64,000 bases of DNA, taken from assembly GCA_016794585.1 (NCBI GenBank), contig JAEUJM010000026.1, forward strand, positions 65,444-129,443. Reading direction: 5' to 3'. The DNA is from Acidimicrobiales bacterium (GTDB taxonomy: Bacteria; Actinomycetota; Acidimicrobiia; Acidimicrobiales; DATDAH01). How positions within the stretch are numbered: position 1 is the stretch's first letter; each line of letters begins with the position of its first letter. Of this stretch, positions 32,450 through 40,431 are shown in pieces. The notes beneath the pieces are model-generated. The model was not told the origin of the DNA. It searched no databases and was given only the letters and a program-made list of their open reading frames with translations. A program made the translations under genes and the position numbers.

Positions 32450-33594
32450 CGGGCGACCTCCCCGGTCGCGCCCGCCGCAGCGAGCGATTGGGCGATCACG
32501 GTCCGGCCCGCCTGGGCCCGGTGGTCCTTGGTGGTGCCGAACAGCAGCTCGCCGGCCTTGGCCCGCTTCACGTAGAGCTGCACGTCGTTCTCCCACGTGT
32601 ACCCGAGCCCGCCGAAGAGCTGGATGCCGTGCTTGGCGGTCAGGCGCTGGCAGTCGCCCGCCGCCGCCTTGGCCAGCGACGGGGCGAGGTTGCGGCGCTC
32701 GTCGTCCTCGGCGATGGCCAGGGCGGCGAACTGGGCGAGGGCCCGGGCCCGCTCGATGACCACGTAGACGTCGACGGCCATGTGCTTCACCGCCTGGAAC
32801 GAGCCGATGGGCACGCCGAACTGGTGGCGGGACTTGATGTGCTCGAGCACGATCTCGAAGGCCCGCTGGCAGGCGCCCACCATCTGGGCCGACAGGCCGG
32901 TGACGGCGAGCTCGCCGGCCCGGACCACGGCGGCAGCCACGTCGTCGGTGCCGGTGAGGGCCCCGTCGGCGCCGACCCGGGCCCCGCCGAAGTCGACGGT
33001 GGCGACGTGCAGCGCCGGGTCGAACGAGGGTTGGCGGGTGGCGGTCACGGCGTCGGTGGGGACGACGAACACGCCGAGCCCGCCCTGCCCGTCGTCACCG
33101 CCGCCGTCGCCCGTGGACGCCACCACGGCGATGCGGTCGGCCCGGTCGCCGTCGACGACGTGGGCGGCGGTGCCCGAGAGCACCCAGCCGTCGCCGTCGG
33201 CGGTGGCCGAGACGGTGTCGGCGCTGAAGGCGGCCGCGCCCGTCCCGCCGGCGCAGATCGCACCGAGCAACGACTGGCGCTGGGCCTCGGTGCCGCACTC
33301 CTGGACCAGCGGCACGTACTGCGTGGTCGTGGCCAGGAAGGGGGTGGGGTCGCCGCCCCAGCCGAGCTGCTCGATGGCGATGATCAGCTCGACGGCGGAG
33401 GCGCCGCTGCCCCCGTCGGCCTCGGCGACGGCCAGGCCGGGCCAGTCGTTGGCGACGAGGGTCTTCCAGAACGACGAGCCGTCGTCCCTGCCCTCGAACA
33501 CGGCCCGCAGCAGGGTGGCGGGGCAGTCACGCTCGACGAGGTCGTGGACGACCTCCTGCAGCGCGTGCTGTTCATCGGTGAGCTCGAAGTCCAC
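32446..33594 (-). CDS. Acyl-CoA dehydrogenase family protein (small partner)
   Basis: This 382-aa protein has the divergent partner layout: DFELTDEQHALQEVVHDLVE at the N-terminus, SRHQFGVPIGSFQAVKHMAV in the helical domain and KHGIQLFGGLGYTWENDVQL near the C-terminus; the TWE glutamate is the candidate catalytic base. The central beta domain is less conserved. The GTG at 33594 is chosen because AGGAG lies 6 nt upstream (GAAGGAGCTTCC); the open frame before it is proline/threonine-rich non-coding sequence. It lies 82 bp after an enoyl-CoA hydratase gene and is coupled to the large partner. Confidence 0.92.
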   Translation of the reverse strand: MDFELTDEQHALQEVVHDLVERDCPATLLRAVFEGRDDGSSFWKTLVANDWPGLAVAEADGGSGASAVELIIAIEQLGWGGDPTPFLATTTQYVPLVQECGTEAQRQSLLGAICAGGTGAAAFSADTVSATADGDGWVLSGTAAHVVDGDRADRIAVVASTGDGGGDDGQGGLGVFVVPTDAVTATRQPSFDPALHVATVDFGGARVGADGALTGTDDVAAAVVRAGELAVTGLSAQMVGACQRAFEIVLEHIKSRHQFGVPIGSFQAVKHMAVDVYVVIERARALAQFAALAIAEDDERRNLAPSLAKAAAGDCQRLTAKHGIQLFGGLGYTWENDVQLYVKRAKAGELLFGTTKDHRAQAGRTVIAQSLAAAGATGEVAR

Positions 33595-33676
33595 GGAAGC
33601 TCCTTCTCGGTTTCTGGGCAGGTGCGGCGGAGTGGGGTGGCCGGCGGTGGGCGTCGTGGTGAAGGTGGGTGAGCGT

Positions 33677-34453
33677 TCAGTCTCGCGGCAAGAGGCGGTC
33701 GAGGTTGGCACGGAGCTCGGGGGAGTCGAACGAGCGGTGCTCGGCGGTCAGCGCGTAGTCGAGGGTGGCGAGCACGGCCCGCTCCATGTGGAGGTTGATG
33801 ACCCGCTTGGTGTCCTCGACCGCGCCCTGGGGGAGGGCGGCGATGCGCTGGGCGCAGGCGAGGGCGGCGTCGAGCACCTCGTCGTCGGGGACCACGTGGT
33901 TGACCAGGCCGATCTGCGCCGCCCGCTCGGCGGGGATGCGGTCGCCGGTGAGGGCGTACTCCTTGGCCAGCATGAGGCTGGTGAGGAGCGGCCACGTGAT
34001 GGGGCCGCCGTCGGCCGCCACCAGGCCCATGAGGACGTGGGGGTCGGCGAGGTGGGCGCTCTCGGCCATGAAGGCGATGTCGGACAGGGCCACGAGGCTG
34101 CAGCCGAGGCCGACCGCCGGCCCGTTCACCGCGGCGACGATGGGCACGCGGCAGCGGATCATCCCGGTGACGATCGCTCGGCCATGGACCAGGGTGATGC
34201 GGCGGAGCTCGTCGTCCTTCGTGAGCTCGTCGAGGTAGGCGAAGTCGCCGCCGGCGGAGAAGGCCCGGCCGGCGCCGGTGAGCACCGCCGCCCGGGCGTC
34301 GGCGTCGGCGTCGAGCTGGGGCCACAGCTCGGCCAGGCCCTGGTGGAGGGCGTGGTTGGTGGCGTTGAGGTCGTCCGGCCGGTTGAGGGTGATGATCCGC
34401 AGCGGCCCGTCGGCCGTCACCTGGATCTCGTCGGGCAGGTCGTAGTCGCTCAC
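33677..34453 (-). CDS. Enoyl-CoA hydratase/isomerase family protein
   Basis: This 258-aa crotonase-fold protein should hydrate or isomerise an enoyl-CoA made by the neighbouring dehydrogenases. The oxyanion hole segments are GAGRAFSAGGDFAYL (first) and AAVNGPAVGLGCSLVALSDI (second). In the usual catalytic positions the region LADPHVLMGLVAADGGPITW lacks the paired Glu residues of classical hydratase, so isomerase or another crotonase chemistry is possible. The GTG at 34453 is used. It heads the hydratase/dehydrogenase/dehydrogenase unit reading leftward. Confidence 0.9.
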   Translation of the reverse strand: MSDYDLPDEIQVTADGPLRIITLNRPDDLNATNHALHQGLAELWPQLDADADARAAVLTGAGRAFSAGGDFAYLDELTKDDELRRITLVHGRAIVTGMIRCRVPIVAAVNGPAVGLGCSLVALSDIAFMAESAHLADPHVLMGLVAADGGPITWPLLTSLMLAKEYALTGDRIPAERAAQIGLVNHVVPDDEVLDAALACAQRIAALPQGAVEDTKRVINLHMERAVLATLDYALTAEHRSFDSPELRANLDRLLPRD

Positions 34454-34686
34454 GGGGTCTCGCTCATCGGGTCGGCGGCGGGTCGTACGACGGGGGCGGC
34501 GCCATCACAGGATGGCCGCTGGAAGGGCGGCGGCGGGACGGGCGTCGGGGTGGCGAGCCAACTGCAGCGGTGTCTGACACCTTTGCAGTAGGGCCCGCGG
34601 GGCTGTCGTGCTGCAGGCCGGCGCCGGATCGCGGACGGCGGGGCGATCGTCCCGCCGGGCGGGCTGTGCCGGGCCGAGGGTACGGG
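34454..34686. other. 233-bp gap with a small hairpin
   Basis: Between two leftward genes. It contains ACTGCAGCGGTGTC facing GACACCTTTGCAGT (34561-34589), an imperfect hairpin with two mismatches that could be the terminator of the acyl-CoA dehydrogenase unit ending at 34687. No reading frame looks real. The promoter of the hydratase unit should lie on its left side. Confidence 0.4.
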
Positions 34687-35838
34687 TCACCGGGGGAGGC
34701 CCATGATGCGGGTGGCGATCAGGTTGCGCTGGATCTGGGACGTGCCGCCCATCACGGACTGGGCCCGGGAGTAGAGGTAGACGGCCAGCCAGGTGTCGTC
34801 GTCCACTCCTCCTTGTCCCTGTGCGGCGCCGCCGGTGGGGAGGCCGCCGACGGCGAGGGCGGCGTGGCCGACGGCCTGCTCGGTCCACGTCATCAGCAGC
34901 TTGTCGACCGAGCCCTCGGGGCCGTGGGTGACGCCGTCGTAGCGGTCGGACAGGCGGCGGGCCACGTGGCTGCGCAGCATCTCGGCGCCGACGTAGGCCC
35001 GGGCCAGGTCGCGGCGGGCGTCGACGCCGTGGCGCTCGGGGTCGGCGGCGACCCGGCCGGCCAGCTCCTTGACCACCTTGCGGTAGCGGGCGACGTAGCC
35101 CAGCTCGCCGGGCTCGCGCTCGTGGCTGACCACGGTCATGGCGAGGGGCCAGCCCTCGCCGGGCTCGCCGATCATGTTGGCGGCGGGCACCCGCGCCTCG
35201 TCGAAGATCACCTCGCCGAACTCCCGGGTGATCCCGTTGATCATCTTCAGCGGGCGCTGCTCGATGCCCGGCTGGTCCATGCGGATGGCGAAGGCGGAGA
35301 TGCCCTTGTGCTTGGGGACGTCGGCGTCGGTGCGGGCGAGGACGAGGCACCAGTCGGCGAGGTCGGAGTAGCTGGTCCAGACCTTGTGGCCGGTGATCAC
35401 AAGGTCGTCGCCGTCGCGGACCGCGCGGGTGCGGAGGGAGGCGAGGTCGGAGCCGGCGTCGGGCTCGCTGAAGCCCTGGCACCAGCGGTCCCGGCCGTTG
35501 ACGATGCCGGGCAGGAAGCGGCGGCGGACGTCCTCGTTGCCGTGGTGGAGGATGCCGAGCACGAGGTAGCCGAGGCTCGGCCGGGGCGGGGCGCCGGCGG
35601 CGGCGAGCTCGTCGTCGACGATCACGTCGTAGACGCTGGGCAGCCCCTTGCCGCCGACCTCCTCCGGCCATGACAGTCCGAAGAACCCGCCGTCGTAGAG
35701 CGCCTGGTGCCAGGCGGGCTGGCCCTCCCAGTACTCGTCCGACGTGGAGGAGGCGGGCAGGTGCGGGTTGTGGTCGACCAGCCAGGCCCGGAGGCGGGCC
35801 CGGAACTCGGCCTCGGCCGGCGAGTCACCGAAGTCCAC
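34687..35838 (-). CDS. Acyl-CoA dehydrogenase family protein (large partner)
   Basis: This 383-aa enzyme shows GFSEPDAGSDLASLRTRAV, LVITGHKVWTSYSDLADWC, TDADVPKHKGISAFAIRMDQ, FGEVIFDEARVPAANMIG and, at the C-terminus, YSRAQSVMGGTSQIQRNLIA. It is a full-length FAD-dependent acyl-CoA dehydrogenase. The GTG at 35838 follows GAAGGAGCGCCGCC, a clear ribosome binding site. The next upstream gene in the same direction (36211-37335) is the small-partner type, but a 372-bp gap with a strong hairpin separates them, so they may not share one message. Confidence 0.93.
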   Translation of the reverse strand: MDFGDSPAEAEFRARLRAWLVDHNPHLPASSTSDEYWEGQPAWHQALYDGGFFGLSWPEEVGGKGLPSVYDVIVDDELAAAGAPPRPSLGYLVLGILHHGNEDVRRRFLPGIVNGRDRWCQGFSEPDAGSDLASLRTRAVRDGDDLVITGHKVWTSYSDLADWCLVLARTDADVPKHKGISAFAIRMDQPGIEQRPLKMINGITREFGEVIFDEARVPAANMIGEPGEGWPLAMTVVSHEREPGELGYVARYRKVVKELAGRVAADPERHGVDARRDLARAYVGAEMLRSHVARRLSDRYDGVTHGPEGSVDKLLMTWTEQAVGHAALAVGGLPTGGAAQGQGGVDDDTWLAVYLYSRAQSVMGGTSQIQRNLIATRIMGLPR

Positions 35839-36045
35839 GGCGGCGCTCCTTCGTGTGTCCGGCGGCGGCGGGCGGGCTCTTGGGCGCGTGGGGTCGGTGG
35901 TGTGGGACCGCCGTCGACCCGACGAGGGCGGCGCTGCTCGAGGAACTGCCGCAACGGAGGGGGTGCAGCGTCGATCGTTCGCTCGCTTCACCCGTCTCGC
36001 CACGGACCGTGGCCGGCTGTGGGTCCACGTCCCCGCGAAGCGGAT

Positions 36046-36091
36046 CGTTGGAGGAAATAGCCCCGCTCTGGGCGAGGTATTTCCTCCAACG
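36046..36091. terminator. Strong hairpin in the 372-bp gap 35839-36210
   Basis: Perfect 14-bp arms CGTTGGAGGAAATA (36046-36059) and TATTTCCTCCAACG (36078-36091) enclose an 18-nt loop with a small inner GCCC/GGGC stem. It lies 3' of the leftward dehydrogenase gene ending at 36211 and upstream of the one starting at 35838. The rest of the gap shows nothing convincing. The two-level stem resembles the hairpin at 8597-8645, with different bases. Confidence 0.55.
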
Positions 36092-36210
36092 AGTCCGTCG
36101 AACGGCGTGCTCGTCACGCTGGGTGGCGGCGGCATGGCTCGAGTCCCGGCCCGGGTTGTCGAGCCAGGGGACAAGCGCCGAGCGCCGCGGGATCTGGGTG
36201 CCGACCGGGG

Positions 36211-37335
36211 TCATGCGTCGGCTCCGAGGCCGAGGTGGGTGAGGACCCGGTCGAGGTTTGGGCCCTCGCCGCCGGCGATCTCGGTGGACACGAGGGCCCG
36301 GCGCAGGTGGACGTGGGCCAGGCACTCCCACGTGTTGCCGATGCCGCCGTGGACCTGGATGGCGGTCTCGCAGGCCGTGCGGGCGGCGGCGCTGGCGTAG
36401 GCCTTGGCCACGGCGCCGGCGACGACCGCCTCGTCGGGCGGGAGGGTGTCGACCGCCCAGGCGGCGTGGAGGGCCGCGCTCCGGGCGCCCTCGGCGACGG
36501 TGAAGGCGTCGGCCAGCAGGTGCTGGACGGCCTGGAACGAGCCAACCGCCACGCCGTACTGCTGGCGCTCGGCGGCGTAGGCCCGGGCCAGCTCGGTGGC
36601 GCCCGCCATGGTGCCGACGAGGTCGGCGGCGGTGACGGCGAGGGCGAGGGCGGTCCAGCGGGCGAGGGCGTCGTCGTCGAGGGGGGCGGCGCCGGCGACG
36701 GGGGCCACGGTGGCGCCGGGGGCGAGGGCGACGGACGGCCGGGTGAGGTCGACGGCGGCGCTGCTCGTCGCGCTCGGGTCGGGCAGCTCGACCGTCGCCA
36801 GGGCCTGGCCGCTGGCGACGGGGGAGAGCACGAGCGCCTGGGTGGCGCCGGCGGCGTCGATCGCGACGAGACCGCCCCCGTTCGCGGTACTGGCACCGGA
36901 TCTCGGTGCCCTGACACCGAGATCGGGTGCCAGTTCGGATGCCGCGACCCCGCCGACGGCGAGCACGGCCAGGGCCGAAAGGTCAGGGGCGAGGGCGACG
37001 GTCTCGTGGACGTCCGCCGGTGGGGCGCCGGCGAGGCGGCGCAGCTCGGCGGCGAGGGTGGGCCCGACGAAGGCGGCGTCGGCGACCCCCCACCCGAGCG
37101 CCTCGGCCACGATCCCGACCTCGACCGCGGAGGCGAGGGGGGCGGCGCCCGGGCCGGCCGGGTCCTCGGCGGGCAGGCGGAGCTCCCGCCACCCGGCCGC
37201 AGCGACGGCGGCGTCGAGCTTGGCGGCGCGGCCGTCGTCGTCGAGGTCGCCGACCGCCTTGGGCCCGAGGTCGCGCACGACCTGGGCGGCGGCGTCCCGC
37301 AGCGCCTTCTGCTCGGCGTCGAGTCGGACGTCCAT
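36211..37335 (-). CDS. Acyl-CoA dehydrogenase family protein (small partner) with an inserted palindrome
   Basis: This 374-aa protein has MDVRLDAEQKALRDAAAQVV at the N-terminus, ERQQYGVAVGSFQAVQHLLA in the helical domain and IQVHGGIGNTWECLAHVHLR near the C-terminus, with the TWE glutamate. It is the divergent partner type. ATG 37335 follows GCAGGGGTGCGCTG. Around residues 134-149 the frame contains a 20-bp inverted repeat (36889-36934) that encodes about 15 residues (LAPDLGVRAPRSGAS) in the poorly conserved central domain. A relative of this palindrome sits in the intergenic DNA just upstream of the gene (37531-37574), so the piece was probably inserted in frame. Confidence 0.88.
   Translation of the reverse strand: MDVRLDAEQKALRDAAAQVVRDLGPKAVGDLDDDGRAAKLDAAVAAAGWRELRLPAEDPAGPGAAPLASAVEVGIVAEALGWGVADAAFVGPTLAAELRRLAGAPPADVHETVALAPDLSALAVLAVGGVAASELAPDLGVRAPRSGASTANGGGLVAIDAAGATQALVLSPVASGQALATVELPDPSATSSAAVDLTRPSVALAPGATVAPVAGAAPLDDDALARWTALALAVTAADLVGTMAGATELARAYAAERQQYGVAVGSFQAVQHLLADAFTVAEGARSAALHAAWAVDTLPPDEAVVAGAVAKAYASAAARTACETAIQVHGGIGNTWECLAHVHLRRALVSTEIAGGEGPNLDRVLTHLGLGADA
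36889..36934. repeat. Palindromic element inside an acyl-CoA dehydrogenase gene
   Basis: Arms ACTGGCACCGGATCTCGGTG (36889-36908) and its complement (36915-36934, one mismatch) flank a 6-nt loop. It shares the CTGGCNCCCGAT start with the intergenic hairpin at 37531-37574. The reading frame stays open through it. Confidence 0.75.
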
Positions 37336-37455
37336 CAGCGCACCCCTGCGGCGATCGGGGCGGCGCCCGCCGAGGTGGGGCGGACGACGGGTCGGCCGTT
37401 GTGCCGGCGTGGCCCATCGGATGACGACTCGGAGCAACCCGCGACTTGGCGGGCA

Positions 37456-37471
37456 GCGTTCAGCTGAACGC
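37456..37471. promoter_or_regulatory. 16-bp perfect palindrome GCGTTCAGCTGAACGC
   Basis: It lies in the 286-bp gap upstream of the small-partner dehydrogenase and may be an operator. A partial copy (GCGTTCAGGTCAACG) follows at about 37596-37610, close to the stop of the leftward ligase gene. Function is a guess from symmetry and position. Confidence 0.35.
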
Positions 37472-37530
37472 CGCGACCGTCCATCGCACCAGGAGCGTCC
37501 GACTGCGCTGGACGTGCCAGCCGAGCCGAA

Positions 37531-37574
37531 CTGGCTCCCGATTCGATCGCCAGGACGGTCGAATCGGGAGCCAG
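37531..37574. repeat. Intergenic palindromic element related to the in-gene copy
   Basis: Perfect 16-bp arms CTGGCTCCCGATTCGA (37531-37546) and TCGAATCGGGAGCCAG (37559-37574) around a 12-nt loop, 3' of the leftward ligase gene that ends at 37622. It may serve as its terminator. The CTGGCNCCCGAT core links it with 36889-36934. Confidence 0.7.
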
Positions 37575-37621
37575 GACGTAAGTGGTGCAGGGGGCGTTCA
37601 GGTCAACGTCGGGGCTGGGCA

Positions 37622-39259
37622 TCAGGCGGGGACCTCGGCGCCGGCGAGCCACTGGTCGCGGAGGACCCGACGGAGGGCCTTGCCCGAGGGGAGGCGGGGG
37701 ATGGTGTCGACGACCTCGACCTGGCGGAGCTGCTTGTAAGTGGCGAGGGTGTCGGCCACGAGGGCGCGCAGGGCGTCGGGCTCAACGGGGTGGGCCGGGT
37801 CGAGAACGACGGCGGCGACGGGCACCTCGCCGGCGGCCTCGTCGGGCACGCCGAACACGGCGCAGTCGACCACCGACGGGTGGCCGAGCAGAACGGCCTC
37901 GACCTCGGCCGGCGCCACCTGGAAGCCCTTGACCTTGATCATCTCCTTGGAGCGGTCGGTCAGGTGGACCCAGCCGTCGGGCTCGAGCCAGCCGATGTCG
38001 CCGGTGCGGTACCAGTCGCCGTCGAAGGCGTCGGCGGTGGCCTCGGCGGGGAGGTAGCCGGCCATGACCGAGGCGCTGCGGGCCTGGATCTCGCCGGTGG
38101 CGCCGGCGGGCAGGACGTCGCCCGTGTCGAGGTCGACCACCCGCAGCTCGACGCCGGGCGCTGGCAGCCCCGCCGAGTCGAGGCGCCACTCGTCGGGGCG
38201 GTCGACGGGGTTGCAGGTGATGACGGGCAGCTCGCTGGCGCCGTAGGCGGGCAGCCAGCGCACGCCGGTGCGGGCGGTGACGGTCTCGGCCACGCTGGCG
38301 GTGACCGGGGTGGCGCCCCACATGACGTAGCGCAGCGAGGAGAGGTCGTAGCGCTCGAGGTCGGGGTGGTTGGCCATGGCCAGGGCGATGGGTGCGACGG
38401 CCATCTCGAGGGTGAGGCGGTCGGCCTCGATGCTGCGCAGGACATCGTCGAGGTCGAAGCGGGCGTGGAGGCGGACGGTGGCGCCGGCCTCGGCGGCGGC
38501 GAGCAGGTTGAGCAGCCCGAGGATGTGGGTGGGTGGCGTGGCGACCTGGAAGCGGTCGGCGTCGGTGAGGCCGAGGCAGTGGACCCAGTGGTCGGTGGCG
38601 ACGCCCATGGAGGCGTGCGTGTGGCGGACGGCCTTGGGCATGCCCGTGGTACCCGACGAGAAGACCAGGACGGCGTCGGCGTCGGGGCCCGGTTCGGGGG
38701 CGGCGGCGCCCCGGTGGTCGGACGAGTCGTCGGCAGACCCCGGCGATGAGGCGCGAGCAGCGGCGGCGCCAGGAGCGACCCGGGAGTTGGCGTCGGGATC
38801 GGTGCCCGGTCGAATCGCCCCGGGTCGGTGGGTCGGCCCCGCCGTGATGGCCCTCTGGGTGTCGGGGTCGTCGAGGTCGGTGACCCGGTCGGGGCTCATC
38901 GCCTCGGCGAGGAGGGCGACCCCGGCGCCGTCGGCCACGGCGTGGACCGGCTCGGTGAGGGCGACGGCGTTCGCGACCTCGGTGGCCTTCCACGCCGGGC
39001 TCACCATGACCGCGGCGGCGCCGAGGCGGCTGGCGCCCTGAACGGCGAGGACCAGCTCGACCCGGTTGGAGGACATCACCGCCACCCGGTCGCCCGGCCC
39101 CACGCCGGCGGCGGCGAGGTGATGGGCGAAGGCGTTGCTGAGGCCGTCGAGCTCGGCGAACGTCCAGACCTCGTCGCCGGCGAGCACGGCGGGACGGTCA
39201 CCGAGGCGCGCCGCGGCCCGCTCCAGCCCCCCGTGCATGGCCCCCGGCATCGGAAACAT
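37622..39259 (-). CDS. AMP-dependent acyl-CoA synthetase/ligase
   Basis: This 545-aa ANL enzyme shows VLVFSSGTTGMPKAVRHTHA (phosphate loop), YGASELPVITCNP, DWYRTGDIGWLEPDG, LTDRSKEMIKVKGFQVAPAE and PRLPSGKALRRVLR with the catalytic Lys. The N-terminal domain carries an unusual Gly/Pro/Ala/Asp-rich stretch of about 50 residues (roughly 143-193) just before the phosphate loop, probably a disordered insertion. The class resembles 4-coumarate-type ligases, so an aromatic or branched acid is likely; the exact substrate is unknown. ATG 39259 begins MFPMPGAMHGGLERA. It diverges from an O-methyltransferase gene. Confidence 0.92.
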   Translation of the reverse strand: MFPMPGAMHGGLERAAARLGDRPAVLAGDEVWTFAELDGLSNAFAHHLAAAGVGPGDRVAVMSSNRVELVLAVQGASRLGAAAVMVSPAWKATEVANAVALTEPVHAVADGAGVALLAEAMSPDRVTDLDDPDTQRAITAGPTHRPGAIRPGTDPDANSRVAPGAAAARASSPGSADDSSDHRGAAAPEPGPDADAVLVFSSGTTGMPKAVRHTHASMGVATDHWVHCLGLTDADRFQVATPPTHILGLLNLLAAAEAGATVRLHARFDLDDVLRSIEADRLTLEMAVAPIALAMANHPDLERYDLSSLRYVMWGATPVTASVAETVTARTGVRWLPAYGASELPVITCNPVDRPDEWRLDSAGLPAPGVELRVVDLDTGDVLPAGATGEIQARSASVMAGYLPAEATADAFDGDWYRTGDIGWLEPDGWVHLTDRSKEMIKVKGFQVAPAEVEAVLLGHPSVVDCAVFGVPDEAAGEVPVAAVVLDPAHPVEPDALRALVADTLATYKQLRQVEVVDTIPRLPSGKALRRVLRDQWLAGAEVPA

Positions 39260-39385
39260 TGTTCTCGCCTGAGGAGATCGCTGTCAACACGTCGGCGTGA
39301 GCGCCGTTTCCGCTTGGTTCGTCGGGCCACGCGGCCTCAGACGGCGGCGGTGGCGCGCGCTGCCCGATGGTGTGAGGCTCGGGGG

Positions 39386-40045
39386 ATGGCCCCGCGGAGC
39401 TTCCTCATCGACGACGTCCTGAACGACTACCTGCTGGCGCACACGACGGCGGCGGACGAGGTGCAGCGGTCGTTGATCGACGCCACCCAGGCGCTCGGGG
39501 ACATCTCCGGGATGCAGATCGCCATCGACCAGGGGAACCTGCTCACGCTGCTGGTGCGGATCGTCGGCGCCCGGCGGGCCATCGAGGTCGGCACGTTCAC
39601 CGGCTACTCGGCGCTGTGCATCGCCCGGGGGTTGCCCGACGACGGGCACCTGCTGTGCTGCGACGTCAGCGAGGAGTGGACCGCCATCGGGCGTGAGCAC
39701 TGGGACCGGGCCGGCGTCGGCGACAAGATCGAGCTGCGCATCGGGCCCGGCGCCGACACCTTGGCGGCGCTGCGGGCCGAGCCGCAGTTCGACCTCGCCT
39801 TCGTCGACGCCGACAAGCCCAGCTACGTCCGCTACGTCGACGAGCTCGTGCCCCGCCTCCGGGCCGGCGGCCTGCTGCTCATCGACAACGTCCTGTGGAG
39901 CGGCAACGTCGTCAACGCCGAGATGACCGACGACAACACCGAGGCCATCCGCCGCTGCAACGACCACGTCGCCGCTCACCCCGAGCTCGAGTCGCTGATC
40001 CTGCCCATCGGCGACGGCCTTACCCTCGCCCGCAAGCGCGGCTGA
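39386..40045 (+). CDS. Class I SAM-dependent O-methyltransferase (catechol/caffeoyl-CoA OMT family)
   Basis: This 219-aa protein is a family-3 O-methyltransferase using S-adenosylmethionine and a divalent metal. The N-terminal lid helix is followed by the SAM loop RAIEVGTFTGYSALCIARGL, then the acidic motif LLCCDVSEEW, the metal-binding segment FDLAFVDADKPSYVRY and LLLIDNVLWSGNVVN. ATG 39386 is preceded by GGGGG at short spacing. Related enzymes methylate catechols or phenylpropanoid-CoA esters, or have no known target. It stands alone between the ligase and a small membrane protein gene. Confidence 0.93.
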   Translation: MAPRSFLIDDVLNDYLLAHTTAADEVQRSLIDATQALGDISGMQIAIDQGNLLTLLVRIVGARRAIEVGTFTGYSALCIARGLPDDGHLLCCDVSEEWTAIGREHWDRAGVGDKIELRIGPGADTLAALRAEPQFDLAFVDADKPSYVRYVDELVPRLRAGGLLLIDNVLWSGNVVNAEMTDDNTEAIRRCNDHVAAHPELESLILPIGDGLTLARKRG

Positions 40046-40087
40046 GCGGCCGTTGGCAGACCCCGGTCCGTCGGAGCGTCGAACACC

Positions 40088-40315
40088 GTGCAGCAGTACA
40101 CGCGACTCGGGATGCGGTGGCCGTTGCACCGGGACTGGGCGTTCTGGCTCAGCCTCCTGCTCGGCGTGTGGGTCTGGTCTGGCGTCCGACCCGCGCAGTG
40201 GTGGCTGGCTGCGCTGTGCCTGGTCCCCTGGCTGTTCATTTCGTTCACCGCGGTGGGCACGACGGTGGGATGGATCCGACGCGCCAGACAGCGCCGTAGT
40301 CGCATGCGTCGCTGA
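40088..40315 (+). CDS. Small hypothetical membrane protein
   Basis: This 75-aa frame (GTG 40088) has two hydrophobic helices, about residues 17-33 (DWAFWLSLLLGVWVWSG) and 38-58 (WWLAALCLVPWLFISFTAVG), and an Arg-rich cytoplasmic tail (RRARQRRSRMRR). This fits the positive-inside rule for a two-pass protein. No ribosome binding site is evident and I know no family. The low arginine content in the helices, compared with shadow frames of this DNA, supports real coding. The confidence is moderate. Confidence 0.5.
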   Translation: MQQYTRLGMRWPLHRDWAFWLSLLLGVWVWSGVRPAQWWLAALCLVPWLFISFTAVGTTVGWIRRARQRRSRMRR

Positions 40316-40431
40316 GACTCGCCCGTGCTGATCCGACACGGGTGGTCCTGCCCGCCACGGGAGTCGCCGTGGGACGCCGGTCGGGCCGTCAGCTCAGGAG
40401 ATCCTCAGGAAGGGTTCGTAGATTCGCCGGC

